Position numbers and translations under genes: made by a program. This document shows, one piece after another, positions 9,112-18,184 of a stretch of DNA of 64,000 nt. The first letter of the stretch is position 1. Each line of letters opens with the position of its first letter. The DNA comes from Nonomuraea coxensis DSM 45129 (lineage in GTDB: Bacteria > Actinomycetota > Actinomycetes > Streptosporangiales > Streptosporangiaceae). The notes under the pieces were generated by a model, which worked only from the letters and a program-made list of their open reading frames with translations, was not told where the DNA came from and searched no databases. Location: positions 6,786,001 through 6,850,000 of the forward strand of contig NZ_CP068985.1 in assembly GCF_019397265.1 (NCBI RefSeq), in the 5' to 3' direction.

Positions 9112-10095
9112 TCAACGCCTGGCCCGCCCGGAGAACGGGCGCTGCAGGAGGATGAACACGAAGAGCAGCAGTCCGATAAAGATCTTGGTCCACCAGGAGT
9201 TGAGGGTGCCCTCGAAGCTGATGATCGTCTGGATCAGCCCGAGCACCAGCACCCCCAGCACGGTGCCGAGCAGGAACCCGGTGCCGCCGCTGAGCAGCGT
9301 GCCGCCGATCACCACGGCCGCGATCGCGTCGAGCTCCATGCCCACCGCGTGCAGGCCGTAGCCCGAGAGCATGTAGAACGACAGCAGCACGCCGCCGAGC
9401 GCCGAGCAGAAGCCGCTGACCGTGTACACCGTGATCTTCGTACGGGCCACCGGCAGCCCCATGAGCAGCGCCGACTGCTCGTTTCCGCCGGTCGCGTAGA
9501 CCGACCGGCCGAAGCGCGTGTAGTGCAGCACGTACGCCGCCACCGCCACCACGACCAGCGCGATGACCACGCTCGGCGAGACCCACAGGTCGGCGAACAG
9601 GTCGATCCTGGTCTGCGCGAACGCCGTGAACGTGGCGTCCCTGATCGGGATGGAGTCCGTCCCGATCGTGTAGCAGAGCCCGCGGGCCAGGAACATGCCC
9701 GCCAGCGTCACGATGAACGGCTGGATGTCGAAGGCCTGGACGATCCAGCCCATCACCAGCCCGAGCCCCGACCCGATGAGCAGCACCAGCGGCACCACCA
9801 CGTAAGGAGGCCACCCCGGCCCCTCCATCAGGCTGGCCGCGATCATCGTCGACAGCGCCACCACGGAGCCCACCGACAGGTCGATGCCGCCCGTCAGGAT
9901 CACGAACGTCATCCCCACCGCCACCACCAGCAGGAAGGCGTTGTCGATGAAGACGTTGAGCACGACCTGCCCGCTGGCGAAGCCCTCGTAGCGGATCCCG
10001 CCCGCCACGAACATCGCCACGAACAGGCATCCGGTCACCAGGACCGGCAGGTACTTGACCGGGACGGAGGCCCGCCCGAACGTCAGCGCGGTCAC
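9112..10095 (-). CDS. yjfF: Galactofuranose-type ABC importer, permease YjfF-like
   Basis: Membrane subunit, 327 residues, with the class motif TGGIDLSVGSVVALST near residue 70 and AIAAVVIGGTLLSGGTG in the C-terminal half. The block SIPIRDATFTAFA and the ending TLNSWWTKIFIGLLLFVFILLQR are typical of YjfF, the second permease of the YtfQ-YtfR-YtfT-YjfF system. The GTG start at 10095 overlaps the stop of the preceding permease (GTGA). It is last in its operon. Substrate by family is a furanose sugar; with araBDA nearby, an arabinofuranosyl product is an alternative. Confidence 0.9.
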   Translation of the reverse strand: MTALTFGRASVPVKYLPVLVTGCLFVAMFVAGGIRYEGFASGQVVLNVFIDNAFLLVVAVGMTFVILTGGIDLSVGSVVALSTMIAASLMEGPGWPPYVVVPLVLLIGSGLGLVMGWIVQAFDIQPFIVTLAGMFLARGLCYTIGTDSIPIRDATFTAFAQTRIDLFADLWVSPSVVIALVVVAVAAYVLHYTRFGRSVYATGGNEQSALLMGLPVARTKITVYTVSGFCSALGGVLLSFYMLSGYGLHAVGMELDAIAAVVIGGTLLSGGTGFLLGTVLGVLVLGLIQTIISFEGTLNSWWTKIFIGLLLFVFILLQRPFSGRARR

Positions 10096-11117
10096 GCCGT
10101 GCCTCCTCGGCCTGCCAAGACTCTCTCCTCAGGGGTCGGTTCCACGGGTGCGGGCCGGCCGCGGCGCCGGAACGCCTTGGCGCGGAAGGACGGGGACTGG
10201 ATGAGACAGACGGCCGTCACGACCAGCGCCTTGAACAGCAGCGTGGTCTCCGGCGGCACGCCGATCGAGTAGATCGTCGTGGTCAGCGTCTGGATGATCA
10301 GCGCGCCCAGCACGGTGCCGGACAGCGAGAACCGGCCGCCCGCCAGCGAGGTCCCGCCGATCACCACGGCGAGGATCGCGTCCAGCTCGATCCACAGGCC
10401 GGCGTTGTTGCCGTCGGCGCTGGAGACGTTCGAGCTGATCATCAGCCCGGCCACGCCCGCGCACAGCGCCGCGAACGCGTAGACCATGATGACGATCCCG
10501 CGCGCCCGGATCCCGGCCAGCCGGCTGGCCTCGGCGTTCCCGCCCACCGCCTCGATGAGCATGCCCAGCGCCAGCCGCCGGGTCAGGAACGCGGTGATCC
10601 CCAGCACCGCGATCACCACGAGGATGCCGAACGGCACGGTCAGCCAGTAGCCCCCGCCGATCACCTTGTACGCCGGGTCGTTGATCGTGATGATCTGCCC
10701 GTCGGTGATGAGCTGCGCGAGGCCCCGCCCGGCCACCATGAGGATCAGCGTGGCGATGATCGGCTGGATGCCGACGGCGGCCACCAGGAACCCGTTCCAG
10801 GCCCCGAGCACCAGGCACAGCCCGAGCGCCGCCGCCACCGCCGTGGCCACGCCGGCGTCCTCGCTGATCTGGAGGCAGGCGAGCGCCCCGGAGATCGCCA
10901 CCACCGAGCCCACCGACAGGTCGATGCCCCCGGTGGCGATGACCAGGGTCATGCCGATGGAGACCAGGATCAGCGGCGCGCCGAAGCGCAGGATGTCGAT
11001 CAGGCTGCCGTACAGGTGGCCGTCCCTGACCTGGACGGAGAAGAAGCTCGGCGTGAAGAAGATGTTGAGCGCCAGCAGCAGCACGAGGACCACGGCCGGC
11101 CACAGCAGGCGTCTCAT
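10092..11117 (-). CDS. ytfT: Galactofuranose-type ABC importer, permease YtfT-like
   Basis: Membrane subunit, 341 residues. The N-terminal helix is followed by FFTPSFFSVQVRDGHLYGSLIDILRFGAP, then ATGGIDLSVGSVVAISGALA, and later DAILAVVIGGTSLAGGRFSLSGTV. These blocks and the gene order identify the YtfT partner of a two-permease importer. It starts at ATG 11117, overlapping the ATPase stop (ATGA), and ends overlapping the YjfF-like gene (GTGA), so the two membrane subunits should be made in equal amounts. Confidence 0.9.
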   Translation of the reverse strand: MRRLLWPAVVLVLLLALNIFFTPSFFSVQVRDGHLYGSLIDILRFGAPLILVSIGMTLVIATGGIDLSVGSVVAISGALACLQISEDAGVATAVAAALGLCLVLGAWNGFLVAAVGIQPIIATLILMVAGRGLAQLITDGQIITINDPAYKVIGGGYWLTVPFGILVVIAVLGITAFLTRRLALGMLIEAVGGNAEASRLAGIRARGIVIMVYAFAALCAGVAGLMISSNVSSADGNNAGLWIELDAILAVVIGGTSLAGGRFSLSGTVLGALIIQTLTTTIYSIGVPPETTLLFKALVVTAVCLIQSPSFRAKAFRRRGRPAPVEPTPEERVLAGRGGTA

Positions 11118-12625
11118 GACACTCGCCCTCCGCTGGCGATCGTCTCCAGCAGGACGTCGGTGGTCAAGGTCTCGTCGTTGGGCAGCTCGGCCACCAGGCG
11201 GCGGTCGCGCAGCACCTCGACCTTGTGGCTGAGCCGCAGCACCTCCTCCAGCTCGGCGGAGATGAACAGCACCGCCATGCCGCCGTCCGACAGCTCGGCC
11301 ACCAGCCGCTGGATCTCGGTCTTGGCCCCGACGTCGATGCCGCGCGTGGGCTCGTCGAGGATGAGCAGCCGGGGTTCGAGGATGAGCCAGCGGGCCAGCA
11401 CCACCTTCTGCTGGTTGCCGCCGCTCAGGTTGCGCACCGGGATCTCGGGGTTGGGCGGGCTGATGCGCAGCGCCTTGACGTACTTGCCGACCAGGTCGTC
11501 CTGCGTCTCGCGGGGCACCGGGCGGGTCCAGCCGCGGGTGGCCTGGAGCGCCAGCACGATGTTCTCGCGGACGGTGAGGTCGGGGATGAGCCCGTCCTCC
11601 TTGCGGTTCTCCGAGCAGAACGCGATGCGGTGGGTCATGGCCGCGCGCGGGGTGCGCAGCGACGCGGGCGCGCCGCCGATCGCGATGTCGCCCGAGCCCG
11701 GGTGGTCGGCCCCGAACAGCAGCCTGGCGACCTCGGTGCGGCCCGAGCCGAGCAGCCCGGCGAGGCCGACGACCTCGCCCTCGTGGATGGTCAGGCTGAA
11801 CGGCTCGATCGCCCCGGCCCGGCCGAGCCCGCGCGCCTCGACCAGGGGGCGGTCGAAGGTCTTGTGCTCGCCGTGCAGGCGTTCCAGCGCGGCCAGCTCC
11901 TGGCCGATCATCTTGGCCACGAGCTGGACCTGGCTGAGCTCGCTGGTCGGGTACTCGCCGACCAGCCGGCCGTTGCGCAGGATCGTCATGCGGTCGGAGA
12001 TCTCGTAGATCTGGTCGAGGAAGTGGGAGACGAAGAGGATCGCGATCCCCTCCTCCTTGAGCCGCCGCATCACGCGGAAGAGCTGCTGGACCTCGTCGGC
12101 GTCGAGGCTGGAGGTCGGCTCGTCGAGGATGAGCACGCGGGCGTCGATGTCCACGGCCCGCGCGATCGCCACCATCTGCTGGACGGCCAGCGAGTAGACC
12201 GACAGCGGCGCCGACACGTCGAGCCGCACGTCGAGCCGGGCGAGCAGCTCGCCGGCGCGGGCGCGCATGCGCTTCCAGTCGATGCGCCCCCGGCGGCGCG
12301 GCTCGCGGCCGAGCAGGATGTTCTCCGCCACCGAGAGGTTGGGGCAGAGGTTGACCTCCTGGTAGACCGTGCTGATGCCGGCCTGCTGCGCCTCCAGCGG
12401 GCTGCCGAAGGCGACGGTCCGGCCGGCCAGCTCGATGGTGCCCGCGTCGGCGGGGTGCACGCCCGTGAGCACCTTGATGAGGGTGGACTTGCCCGCGCCG
12501 TTCTCGCCCATGAGCGCGTGCACCTCGCCGGGGAGCAGCCGCAGGTCCACGTCGTCGAGGGCCTTCACCCCCGGGAACTGTTTGCCGATCCCGCTCATCG
12601 TCAGGACCGGCGCGGGTACTGCCAT
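11114..12625 (-). CDS. ytfR: Galactofuranose-type ABC importer, ATPase YtfR-like
   Basis: Tandem ATP-binding subunit, 503 residues. Domain 1 has Walker A GENGAGKST, ISTVYQEVNLCPNLSVAENI and Walker B VLILDEPTSSLD. Domain 2 has GLLGSGRTEVARLLFG, LSGGNQQKVVLARWL and LLILDEPTRGID. The YQEVNLCPNLSVAENI block is characteristic of YtfR. It starts at ATG 12625, 55 bases after the binding-protein stop with a hairpin between, and is translationally overlapped with the first permease. Confidence 0.93.
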   Translation of the reverse strand: MAVPAPVLTMSGIGKQFPGVKALDDVDLRLLPGEVHALMGENGAGKSTLIKVLTGVHPADAGTIELAGRTVAFGSPLEAQQAGISTVYQEVNLCPNLSVAENILLGREPRRRGRIDWKRMRARAGELLARLDVRLDVSAPLSVYSLAVQQMVAIARAVDIDARVLILDEPTSSLDADEVQQLFRVMRRLKEEGIAILFVSHFLDQIYEISDRMTILRNGRLVGEYPTSELSQVQLVAKMIGQELAALERLHGEHKTFDRPLVEARGLGRAGAIEPFSLTIHEGEVVGLAGLLGSGRTEVARLLFGADHPGSGDIAIGGAPASLRTPRAAMTHRIAFCSENRKEDGLIPDLTVRENIVLALQATRGWTRPVPRETQDDLVGKYVKALRISPPNPEIPVRNLSGGNQQKVVLARWLILEPRLLILDEPTRGIDVGAKTEIQRLVAELSDGGMAVLFISAELEEVLRLSHKVEVLRDRRLVAELPNDETLTTDVLLETIASGGRVS

Positions 12626-12643
12626 GAAGCCTCCAGGTGAAGA

Positions 12644-12669
12644 CCGGGCCGGCAGGGTCGCCGGCCCGG
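12644..12669 (-). terminator. Intercistronic hairpin after the YtfQ-like gene
   Basis: A perfect 10-base GC stem (12644-12653 with 12660-12669) and a 6-base loop lie between the second binding-protein gene and its ATPase gene, the same place as the hairpin at 7755-7781 in the first importer. A role in differential expression is likely; no T-run is present. Confidence 0.65.
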
Positions 12670-12680
12670 CGTCCTTGCGA

Positions 12681-13670
12681 TCAGTACTGGCGGGAGGACA
12701 GGACCTGCTTGGCCTGCTCCTGGGTGAACGTGGTCTCCTCGGTCACCACGCGGGCCGGCACCTCCTCGCCCTTGACGACCTTCTTGGCGAGATCCATGAG
12801 CTGCGGGCCGAGCAGCGGGGAGCACTCGACGATGAAGTTGATCTTTCCGTCGGCGAGCGCCTGCATGCCGTCCTTGACCGCGTCGACCGTGATGATCTTG
12901 ATGTCCTTGCCGGGGACCTTGCCCGCGCCCTCGATGGCCTCGATCGCGCCGAGGCCCATGTCGTCGTTGTGGGCGTAGAGCACGTCGATGTCCGGGTTGG
13001 ACTTCAGGAACGCCTCCATGACCTCCTTGCCCTTGGCCCGGGTGAAGTCGCCGGTCTGCGAGGCGATGATCTTGAACTTGGGATCGGCGCCGATGACCTC
13101 CTGGAAGCCGGCCTTGCGGTCGTTGGCCGGGGCCGAGCCGGTGGTGCCCTGCAGCTCGACGATGTTCACCGTGTCCTGGCTGTCCTTGTACTCCTCCACC
13201 AGCCACTGACCGGCCTTCTTGCCCTCCTCAACGAAGTCCGAGCCAAGGAAGGTCTTGTAGAGGGAGGTGTCCTTGGAGTCCACGGCGCGGTCGGTCAGGA
13301 TGACCGGGATCTTGGCGTTCTTGGCCTCGTTGAGCACCGGGTCCCATCCGGACTCCACCACCGGCGAGAAGGCGATGACGTCCACCTTCTGCTGGATGTA
13401 GGAGCGGATGGCCTTGATCTGGTTCTCCTGCTTCTGCTGGGCGTCGGAGAACTTCAGCGTGATGCCCGCGCTCTTCGCCGACTCCTGGACGGACTTGGTG
13501 TTCGCGGTCCGCCAGCCGCTCTCCGCGCCGACCTGGGCGAAGCCCATGGTGATGGTGTCGTCGCCGCCACCGCCCGTGCCGGCGCTGGTGGTGCCGTCGC
13601 CGCCGCCGCAGGCCGTCACCGACAACGCGGTGAGGCCGGCGAGGACCAGGGCCGAGATCCTCTTGAACAC
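12681..13670 (-). CDS. ytfQ: YtfQ-like furanose-sugar-binding lipoprotein
   Basis: Extracytoplasmic binding lipoprotein, 329 residues, with a signal peptide and lipobox SVTAC (Cys 21) and a glycine-rich linker. The mature part begins MGFAQVGAESGWRTANTKS, a YtfQ hallmark, and contains DVIAFSPVVESGWDPVL, ILTDRAVDS, TGSAPANDRKAGF and DVLYAHNDDMGLGAIEAIE. GTG 13670 is taken as the start, with AAGGGA upstream. A LacI-type operator lies 19 bases upstream of the start, so this gene heads an operator-controlled operon of four importer genes. Confidence 0.93.
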   Translation of the reverse strand: MFKRISALVLAGLTALSVTACGGGDGTTSAGTGGGGDDTITMGFAQVGAESGWRTANTKSVQESAKSAGITLKFSDAQQKQENQIKAIRSYIQQKVDVIAFSPVVESGWDPVLNEAKNAKIPVILTDRAVDSKDTSLYKTFLGSDFVEEGKKAGQWLVEEYKDSQDTVNIVELQGTTGSAPANDRKAGFQEVIGADPKFKIIASQTGDFTRAKGKEVMEAFLKSNPDIDVLYAHNDDMGLGAIEAIEGAGKVPGKDIKIITVDAVKDGMQALADGKINFIVECSPLLGPQLMDLAKKVVKGEEVPARVVTEETTFTQEQAKQVLSSRQY

Positions 13671-13689
13671 TTGGGGGGTTCCCTTCTGA

Positions 13690-13703
13690 TGTGAACGCTA
13701 ACA
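13690..13703. promoter_or_regulatory. LacI-type operator upstream of the second importer
   Basis: TGTGAACGCTAACA lies between the second LacI gene and the YtfQ-like gene. With flanks (13689-13705) it is identical over 17 bases to the site over the araB start. Confidence 0.78.
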
Positions 13704-13744
13704 CCCCTGATGGGGCCAGGGGCCGCCGTCGTCGCGGACGGCCG

Positions 13745-14770
13745 CTAGCGACCTTCCGGGGGCCGGGCCGTACTGGCCCTGCACACGAACGCCGGCGGCA
13801 CCACGAGCCGCTCCCGCTGCTGGAGACCGTCCTCCAGCAGCCGCACGAGCACCTCGATGCTGTGTCTGCCGACCGCGTCGAAATCCTGTCTGATGGTCGT
13901 GAGCGGCGGCGAGAAGTACGCCGACTCGGGGATGTCGTCGAAGCCGACGACACTCACCTGGCCGGGCACGCTCACCCCCTGCTCGGTGAACGCCCGCAGC
14001 ACTCCGAGCGCCATCTGGTCGTTGGCGACGAAGACCGCGGTCACGTCCGTCATGCGCGCCAGGCTGCGGCCCGCCTCGTATCCCGAGCGCGGGCTCCAGT
14101 CCCCGGCGAGCGGGTGCGGGGCCTCGCGGCCCGCCTGCTCCAGCGCGGCCCGCCACCCGGCCACGCGCCCTTCGGCCTCCAGCCAGTCCGACGGGCCGCT
14201 GACGTGCCAGACCGTCTCGTGGCCCAGGGAGAGCAGGTGCTCGGTGGCGAGCCTGCCCCCCGCGACCTGGTCCACGCTGACCACCGGCACCTCCCCCGCC
14301 TGGCCGCCCTCGACGGCGACGGTGGGGATGGCGAGCGGCAGGTCGGCGAGGGCCCGGGCGGCCGAGCGCTGCGGCGCGACCACCACGACCCCGTCCACGC
14401 CCTGGTCGGCCAGGTAGTCGAGGGCGTCGCGGACGCCCCCGGGATCGATGGACTTGAGGCTGACGATGCTGACGAAGTAGCCGGCCGCCCTGGCGGCCTG
14501 CTCGATGCCGTACACCGTGCTGGCCGGGCCGTACAGCGTGGTGTCGAAGCTCACCACGCCGAGCGTCCGCGACCGTTTGGTCACCAGGGCGCGGGCGACG
14601 AGGTTACGGCGGTAGCCGAGCTTGTCGATCGCCTGGAGCACCCGGGCGCGGGTCTCGCTGCGCACGTTCGGGTGATCGTTGAGCACGCGGGACACGGTCT
14701 GGTGCGACACGCCGGCCTCCCTGGCCACATCGGCCATGACCGGTGAGCGACGTCCCAGGCGGGATCCCAC
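13745..14770 (-). CDS. LacI-family regulator of the arabinose locus (copy 2)
   Basis: Repressor of 341 residues with the same plan as the copy at 3829-4875: HTH MADVAREAGVSHQTVSRVLN, hinge RRNLVARALVTKRSR and a sensor domain. The recognition segment is identical in the two copies, so both should bind the same operators. The sensor domains differ more, for example around VPVVSVDQVAGGRLAT, so effectors may differ. GTG 14770 has AAGGAG 7 bases upstream. An operator 32 bases upstream suggests autoregulation. It precedes the second importer on the same strand by 74 bases. Confidence 0.92.
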   Translation of the reverse strand: MGSRLGRRSPVMADVAREAGVSHQTVSRVLNDHPNVRSETRARVLQAIDKLGYRRNLVARALVTKRSRTLGVVSFDTTLYGPASTVYGIEQAARAAGYFVSIVSLKSIDPGGVRDALDYLADQGVDGVVVVAPQRSAARALADLPLAIPTVAVEGGQAGEVPVVSVDQVAGGRLATEHLLSLGHETVWHVSGPSDWLEAEGRVAGWRAALEQAGREAPHPLAGDWSPRSGYEAGRSLARMTDVTAVFVANDQMALGVLRAFTEQGVSVPGQVSVVGFDDIPESAYFSPPLTTIRQDFDAVGRHSIEVLVRLLEDGLQQRERLVVPPAFVCRASTARPPEGR

Positions 14771-14801
14771 TGCCGTGCTCCTTCCCTGGCTTGGCCCCGA
14801 C

Positions 14802-14815
14802 TGTGAACGTTAACA
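14802..14815. promoter_or_regulatory. LacI-type operator upstream of the second LacI gene
   Basis: TGTGAACGTTAACA lies 31 bases upstream of the second LacI start, between it and the divergent GH51 gene. Its position fits autorepression. Confidence 0.75.
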
Positions 14816-14913
14816 ACCGGTTCCGTCAAGAGGTCGCCTGATTACGGTCGGGTTACACAGGCTCGCTCTTGACGTGCAGGGGGGCCGGTATCTACCGTGG
14901 CGCGGATCGCCGA

Positions 14914-14944
14914 TGTTAACGCTCACTTGTTGTTAGCGCTAACA
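14914..14944. promoter_or_regulatory. Tandem LacI-type operators before the GH51 gene
   Basis: Two sites lie side by side: TGTTAACGCTCACT at 14914-14927 and the perfect palindrome TGTTAGCGCTAACA at 14931-14944. The second ends 23 bases before the GH51 start codon. This is the only double site of the locus and implies tight control of the secreted enzyme gene when it was intact. Confidence 0.82.
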
Positions 14945-15720
14945 CGACTTGAGGAGCCCCCCGACTCATGACGCGCATCGCCCTGTCGGCCCTGCTGGTG
15001 GCCGCCCTGCTCGTCGCGCCACCCCCGGCGGCCGCGCTCGCCGACCCCGTGCCCGAGGGCGCGGTCGTCGACCAGTTCGACGGCGACACCCTCGGGCAGG
15101 ACTGGACCGTCCTGTCCCCCGACGAGTCCCGCTGGAGCCTGTCCGACGGGGCGCTGCACCTGGACACCCTCACCGGTGACACCCACCAGGGCACCAACAA
15201 CGCGCGGAACCTGTTCCTCGTCGACGTCCCCGACGGCGACTTCGAGGTGGTCACCAGGCTGAGCGCGCCCGTCTCCCTCGACTACCAGAGCGCGGGCCTG
15301 CTGGCCTGGCAGGACTGGGACAACTACGTACGGGCCGGGCTCGCCCACGTCGGCTTCGCCGGCGGGCCGGTGATCGAGACCGCGACCGAGGTGGGGGCCG
15401 CCTTCACCTCGGCGTTCGCGGCCCGGCCAGGATCCACGGCTGAGACGCTGAAGCTGGCGCGCAGCGGCGACGAGTTCACCTCCTCGTACTGGGACGGCAC
15501 GGCCTGGGTGCAGGCGTCCCGCATGACGGCCCGGCTGGAGGTGCGCCAGCTCGGACTGTTCGGGCTCTCGGCGCAGAACGGGCAGACCTCCCAGGGGGCG
15601 TGGTTCGACCGGATGTGGCAGTTCGCCCACGACCAGAAGGCCGACCTCGTGGACGAGCACTACTACAACAACCCCGACTGGTTCCTCGCCAACAACCACC
15701 GCTACGACACCTTTGACATC

Positions 15721-15839
15721 CTCCCCCTCGTGAACAAGGGGGATTCCGACCGTCGCCGGTCGGTCTTCCTGCTTCACCGCCGGCCGCCCGCCCGGGAGGA
15801 GGACTCCCGTTGAGGTCTTACACCAGCTCCACAGGCGTT
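15721..15839 (-). ncRNA. Candidate TnpB guide (omega) RNA region
   Basis: In this family the guide RNA is the transcript of the element's right end, downstream of tnpB, and its guide is the adjacent flank. Here the 119 bases after the tnpB stop hold two stable hairpins, and the flank read next would be GH51 sequence from 15720 downwards. This is inferred from position and structure only. Confidence 0.4.
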
Positions 15840-16946
15840 TCAGCTCTCCGCCAGCCCGGCGGCGAGCAGGTTTCTGGCCGCGTTCACGTCCCGGTCATGG
15901 ACCGCGCCGCACGCACAGGCCCACGCACGGACGCTCAACGGCATCTCGTTCCGCAGGGCCCCGCAGACCGAGCACAACCTGGAGGAGGGGAACCAGCGGT
16001 CCGCCACCACCAGGGTGCGCCCGTACCAGGCAGCCTTGTACTCCAGCATGCTGCGCAGCTCCCGCCAGCCCGCATCCGAGATGGCGCGAGCCAGCCTGCG
16101 GTTCTTGACCAGGTTGCGGACACCCAGGTCTTCCACGGCGATCACTTGATTCTCGGAAATCAGCCGTGTGGTGACCTTGTGCAGGTAATCGCGCCTGCGG
16201 TCAGCGATTTGGGCATGTACCCGTGCGACCTTCAGCCGGGCCTTGGCCCGGTTGTTCGACCCCTTCTCCTTGCGGGCCAGCGCCCGCTGCGCCTTGGCCA
16301 GCCTGCGCCGCTCACGACGCTCATGACGCGGATTGACGATCTGCTCAGCGCACGACAGCGTCGCCAGCATGGTGAGGCCCGCGTCCACCCCGACGGCCTG
16401 CTCGACCGGCGCCAACGGCGCGATCTTCTCTTCCACCAGCAGGGACACGAACCACCGCCCCGCCGCGTCCCTCGACACCGTGACCGTGGACGGCTCAGCC
16501 CCCTCCGGAAGTGGACGCGACCACACGATGTCCAGCGGCGCGCCCATCTTGGCCAGGGTGAGCCGGCCGTCGCGCCAGCGGAACGCCGAGCGGGTGTATT
16601 CGGCCGACGCCCGCGACCTCTTCCTGCTCTTGAACGTCGGGTATTTGGCCCGTTTGGCGAAGAAGTTCGCGAACGCCGCCTGCAGATGCCGCAGCGTCTG
16701 CTGGAGCGGCACCGACGACACCTCGCGCAGAAACGCCAGCTCGGGCGTCTTCTTCCACGCGGTCAGCGCGGCCGACGACTTGGCGTAGGAGACACCTCGG
16801 CCTTCCTGGGTGTAGGCGCGGGTCCGCTCCTCCAGGGCCTTGTTGTACACCAGGCGCACGCAACCGAACGTCCGGACAAGCTCTCCGGCCTGCTCGGGAG
16901 TCGGGTGGAAGCGGTACTTGTAGGCCCGCTTCACCAGCTGCGCCAC
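15840..16946 (-). CDS. tnpB: TnpB, RNA-guided nuclease of IS605 family
   Basis: A 368-residue protein of normal length. An N-terminal OrfB_IS605 helix-turn-helix (KYRFHPTPEQ) is followed by a RuvC-like nuclease with Asp188 in VGVDAGL, Glu272 in VEDLG and Asp353 in HDRDVNAARN. A zinc ribbon lies between the last two (Cys325, Cys328, Cys344, Cys346). All three catalytic acids are present, so the nuclease is probably active. The start is GTG 16946 with a weak ribosome site. TnpB cuts DNA next to a short motif, guided by RNA from the element end, and helps the element persist. Confidence 0.93.
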   Translation of the reverse strand: MAQLVKRAYKYRFHPTPEQAGELVRTFGCVRLVYNKALEERTRAYTQEGRGVSYAKSSAALTAWKKTPELAFLREVSSVPLQQTLRHLQAAFANFFAKRAKYPTFKSRKRSRASAEYTRSAFRWRDGRLTLAKMGAPLDIVWSRPLPEGAEPSTVTVSRDAAGRWFVSLLVEEKIAPLAPVEQAVGVDAGLTMLATLSCAEQIVNPRHERRERRRLAKAQRALARKEKGSNNRAKARLKVARVHAQIADRRRDYLHKVTTRLISENQVIAVEDLGVRNLVKNRRLARAISDAGWRELRSMLEYKAAWYGRTLVVADRWFPSSRLCSVCGALRNEMPLSVRAWACACGAVHDRDVNAARNLLAAGLAES

Positions 16947-18184
16947 CTTTGGATTCTATGTACGAGATCGCTTGCGCACCGGCCGATTCCGAAAGACGGC
17001 GGTCCGCCTGACGGCGTATCGCCTGCTCCTGCCCTGCCCGGAAGGAGTCCGATTCCTGCCCCGCCTGAAGGCGGGGGTCTCCTCGGAGGTATCTGATGAC
17101 CGCAGCGGGCCCAAGGTGTTCGTCGGCGAGTACGCCTCGCGCGGCAACGCCTTCTCCAACGCCCTCGCCGAGGCGTCGTTCCTGACCGGCATCGAGCGCA
17201 ACGCCGACGTGGTCGAGCTGGCCTCGTACGCGCCGCTGCTGGCCGACGTCGACTACGTGGACTGGACGCCCGACCTCATCTGGTTCGACAACGACCAGGC
17301 GTACGGCTCCCCCAGCTACCACGTGCAGCGGCTGTTCTCCCGCCACGTCGGCGACCGGGTGCTGCCGAGCTCCTTCAAGGGGGAGGCCAGGCCGGTCGAG
17401 GACATCAGCGGCGCGGTCGGGCTGGGCTCCTGGCGCACCCAGGTCCGCTACGACGACGTCAAGGTGACCGCCGCCGACGGGACGGTCCTGCTCGCGGAGG
17501 ACTTCTCGGCGGGCGCGCCCGGCTGGACGCCGGGCCTCGGCACCTGGGCGGTCCAGGACGGCGCCTACACGCAGAGCGCCCTGGTCGAGGACGCCCGCTC
17601 GACCGCGGGCTCGGCCGGCTGGTCGAACTACACGGTCGAGGTGACCGCCCGCAAGACCGGCGGCGACGAGGGCTTCCTGGTGATGTTCGGCGTGCGGGAC
17701 ACCGGAAACTTCTACTGGTGGAACGTGGGCGGCTGGAACAACACCCAGACGGCGATCGAGAAGGCCGTCGACGGCGGCAAGTCGGCGCTCGTCACCTCGG
17801 CGGACACCGTGGAGACCGGCCGTGACCACCGCCTCAAGGTGCAGGTGGACGGGCGGCGGATCACGACCTGGCTGGACGGGCGCAAGGTGCACGACTTCGT
17901 GGACAGCGCCCAGGTCGAGCCGCTGTACCAGGTGGTGTCCAGGGACCGCGACAAGGTGACGCTCAAGGTCGTCAACGCCCAGGACAGCGCGGTGCGCACG
18001 GCGGTGGACCTCGGCGGCTCCCGGTTCCGGCCGACGGCCGTGATCACCTCGCTCACCGGGGCGCCGTCCGACGTCAACACGCTCGCCGAGCCCGACCGCG
18101 TCGCGCCGGAGGAATGGCGGCAGAGCGGCCTGTCCGCCTCCTTCGGCTACGACTTCCCGGCCCACTCGGTGACGTTCATCGAGC

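Larger units (their letters stand above)
15721..17100 (-). mobile_element. IS200/IS605-type element carrying only tnpB
   Basis: The element interrupts the GH51 frame exactly: TTTGAC before it and CGCAGC after it join in frame. Its ends have subterminal hairpins instead of inverted repeats: stems 15723-15728/15737-15742 and 15746-15751/15758-15763 at one end, and 17059-17065/17070-17076 (loop TGAA) at the other. No target duplication longer than the ambiguous GAC is present. These are the traits of IS200/IS605 elements. No tnpA is present, so it needs a transposase in trans. By tnpB direction the right end is at 15721. Confidence 0.85.

Noticed and set aside
15721..17100. Intron or intein in the GH51 gene
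   Set aside because: The insert encodes TnpB on the opposite strand and has IS200/IS605-type hairpin ends; no self-splicing features were seen.
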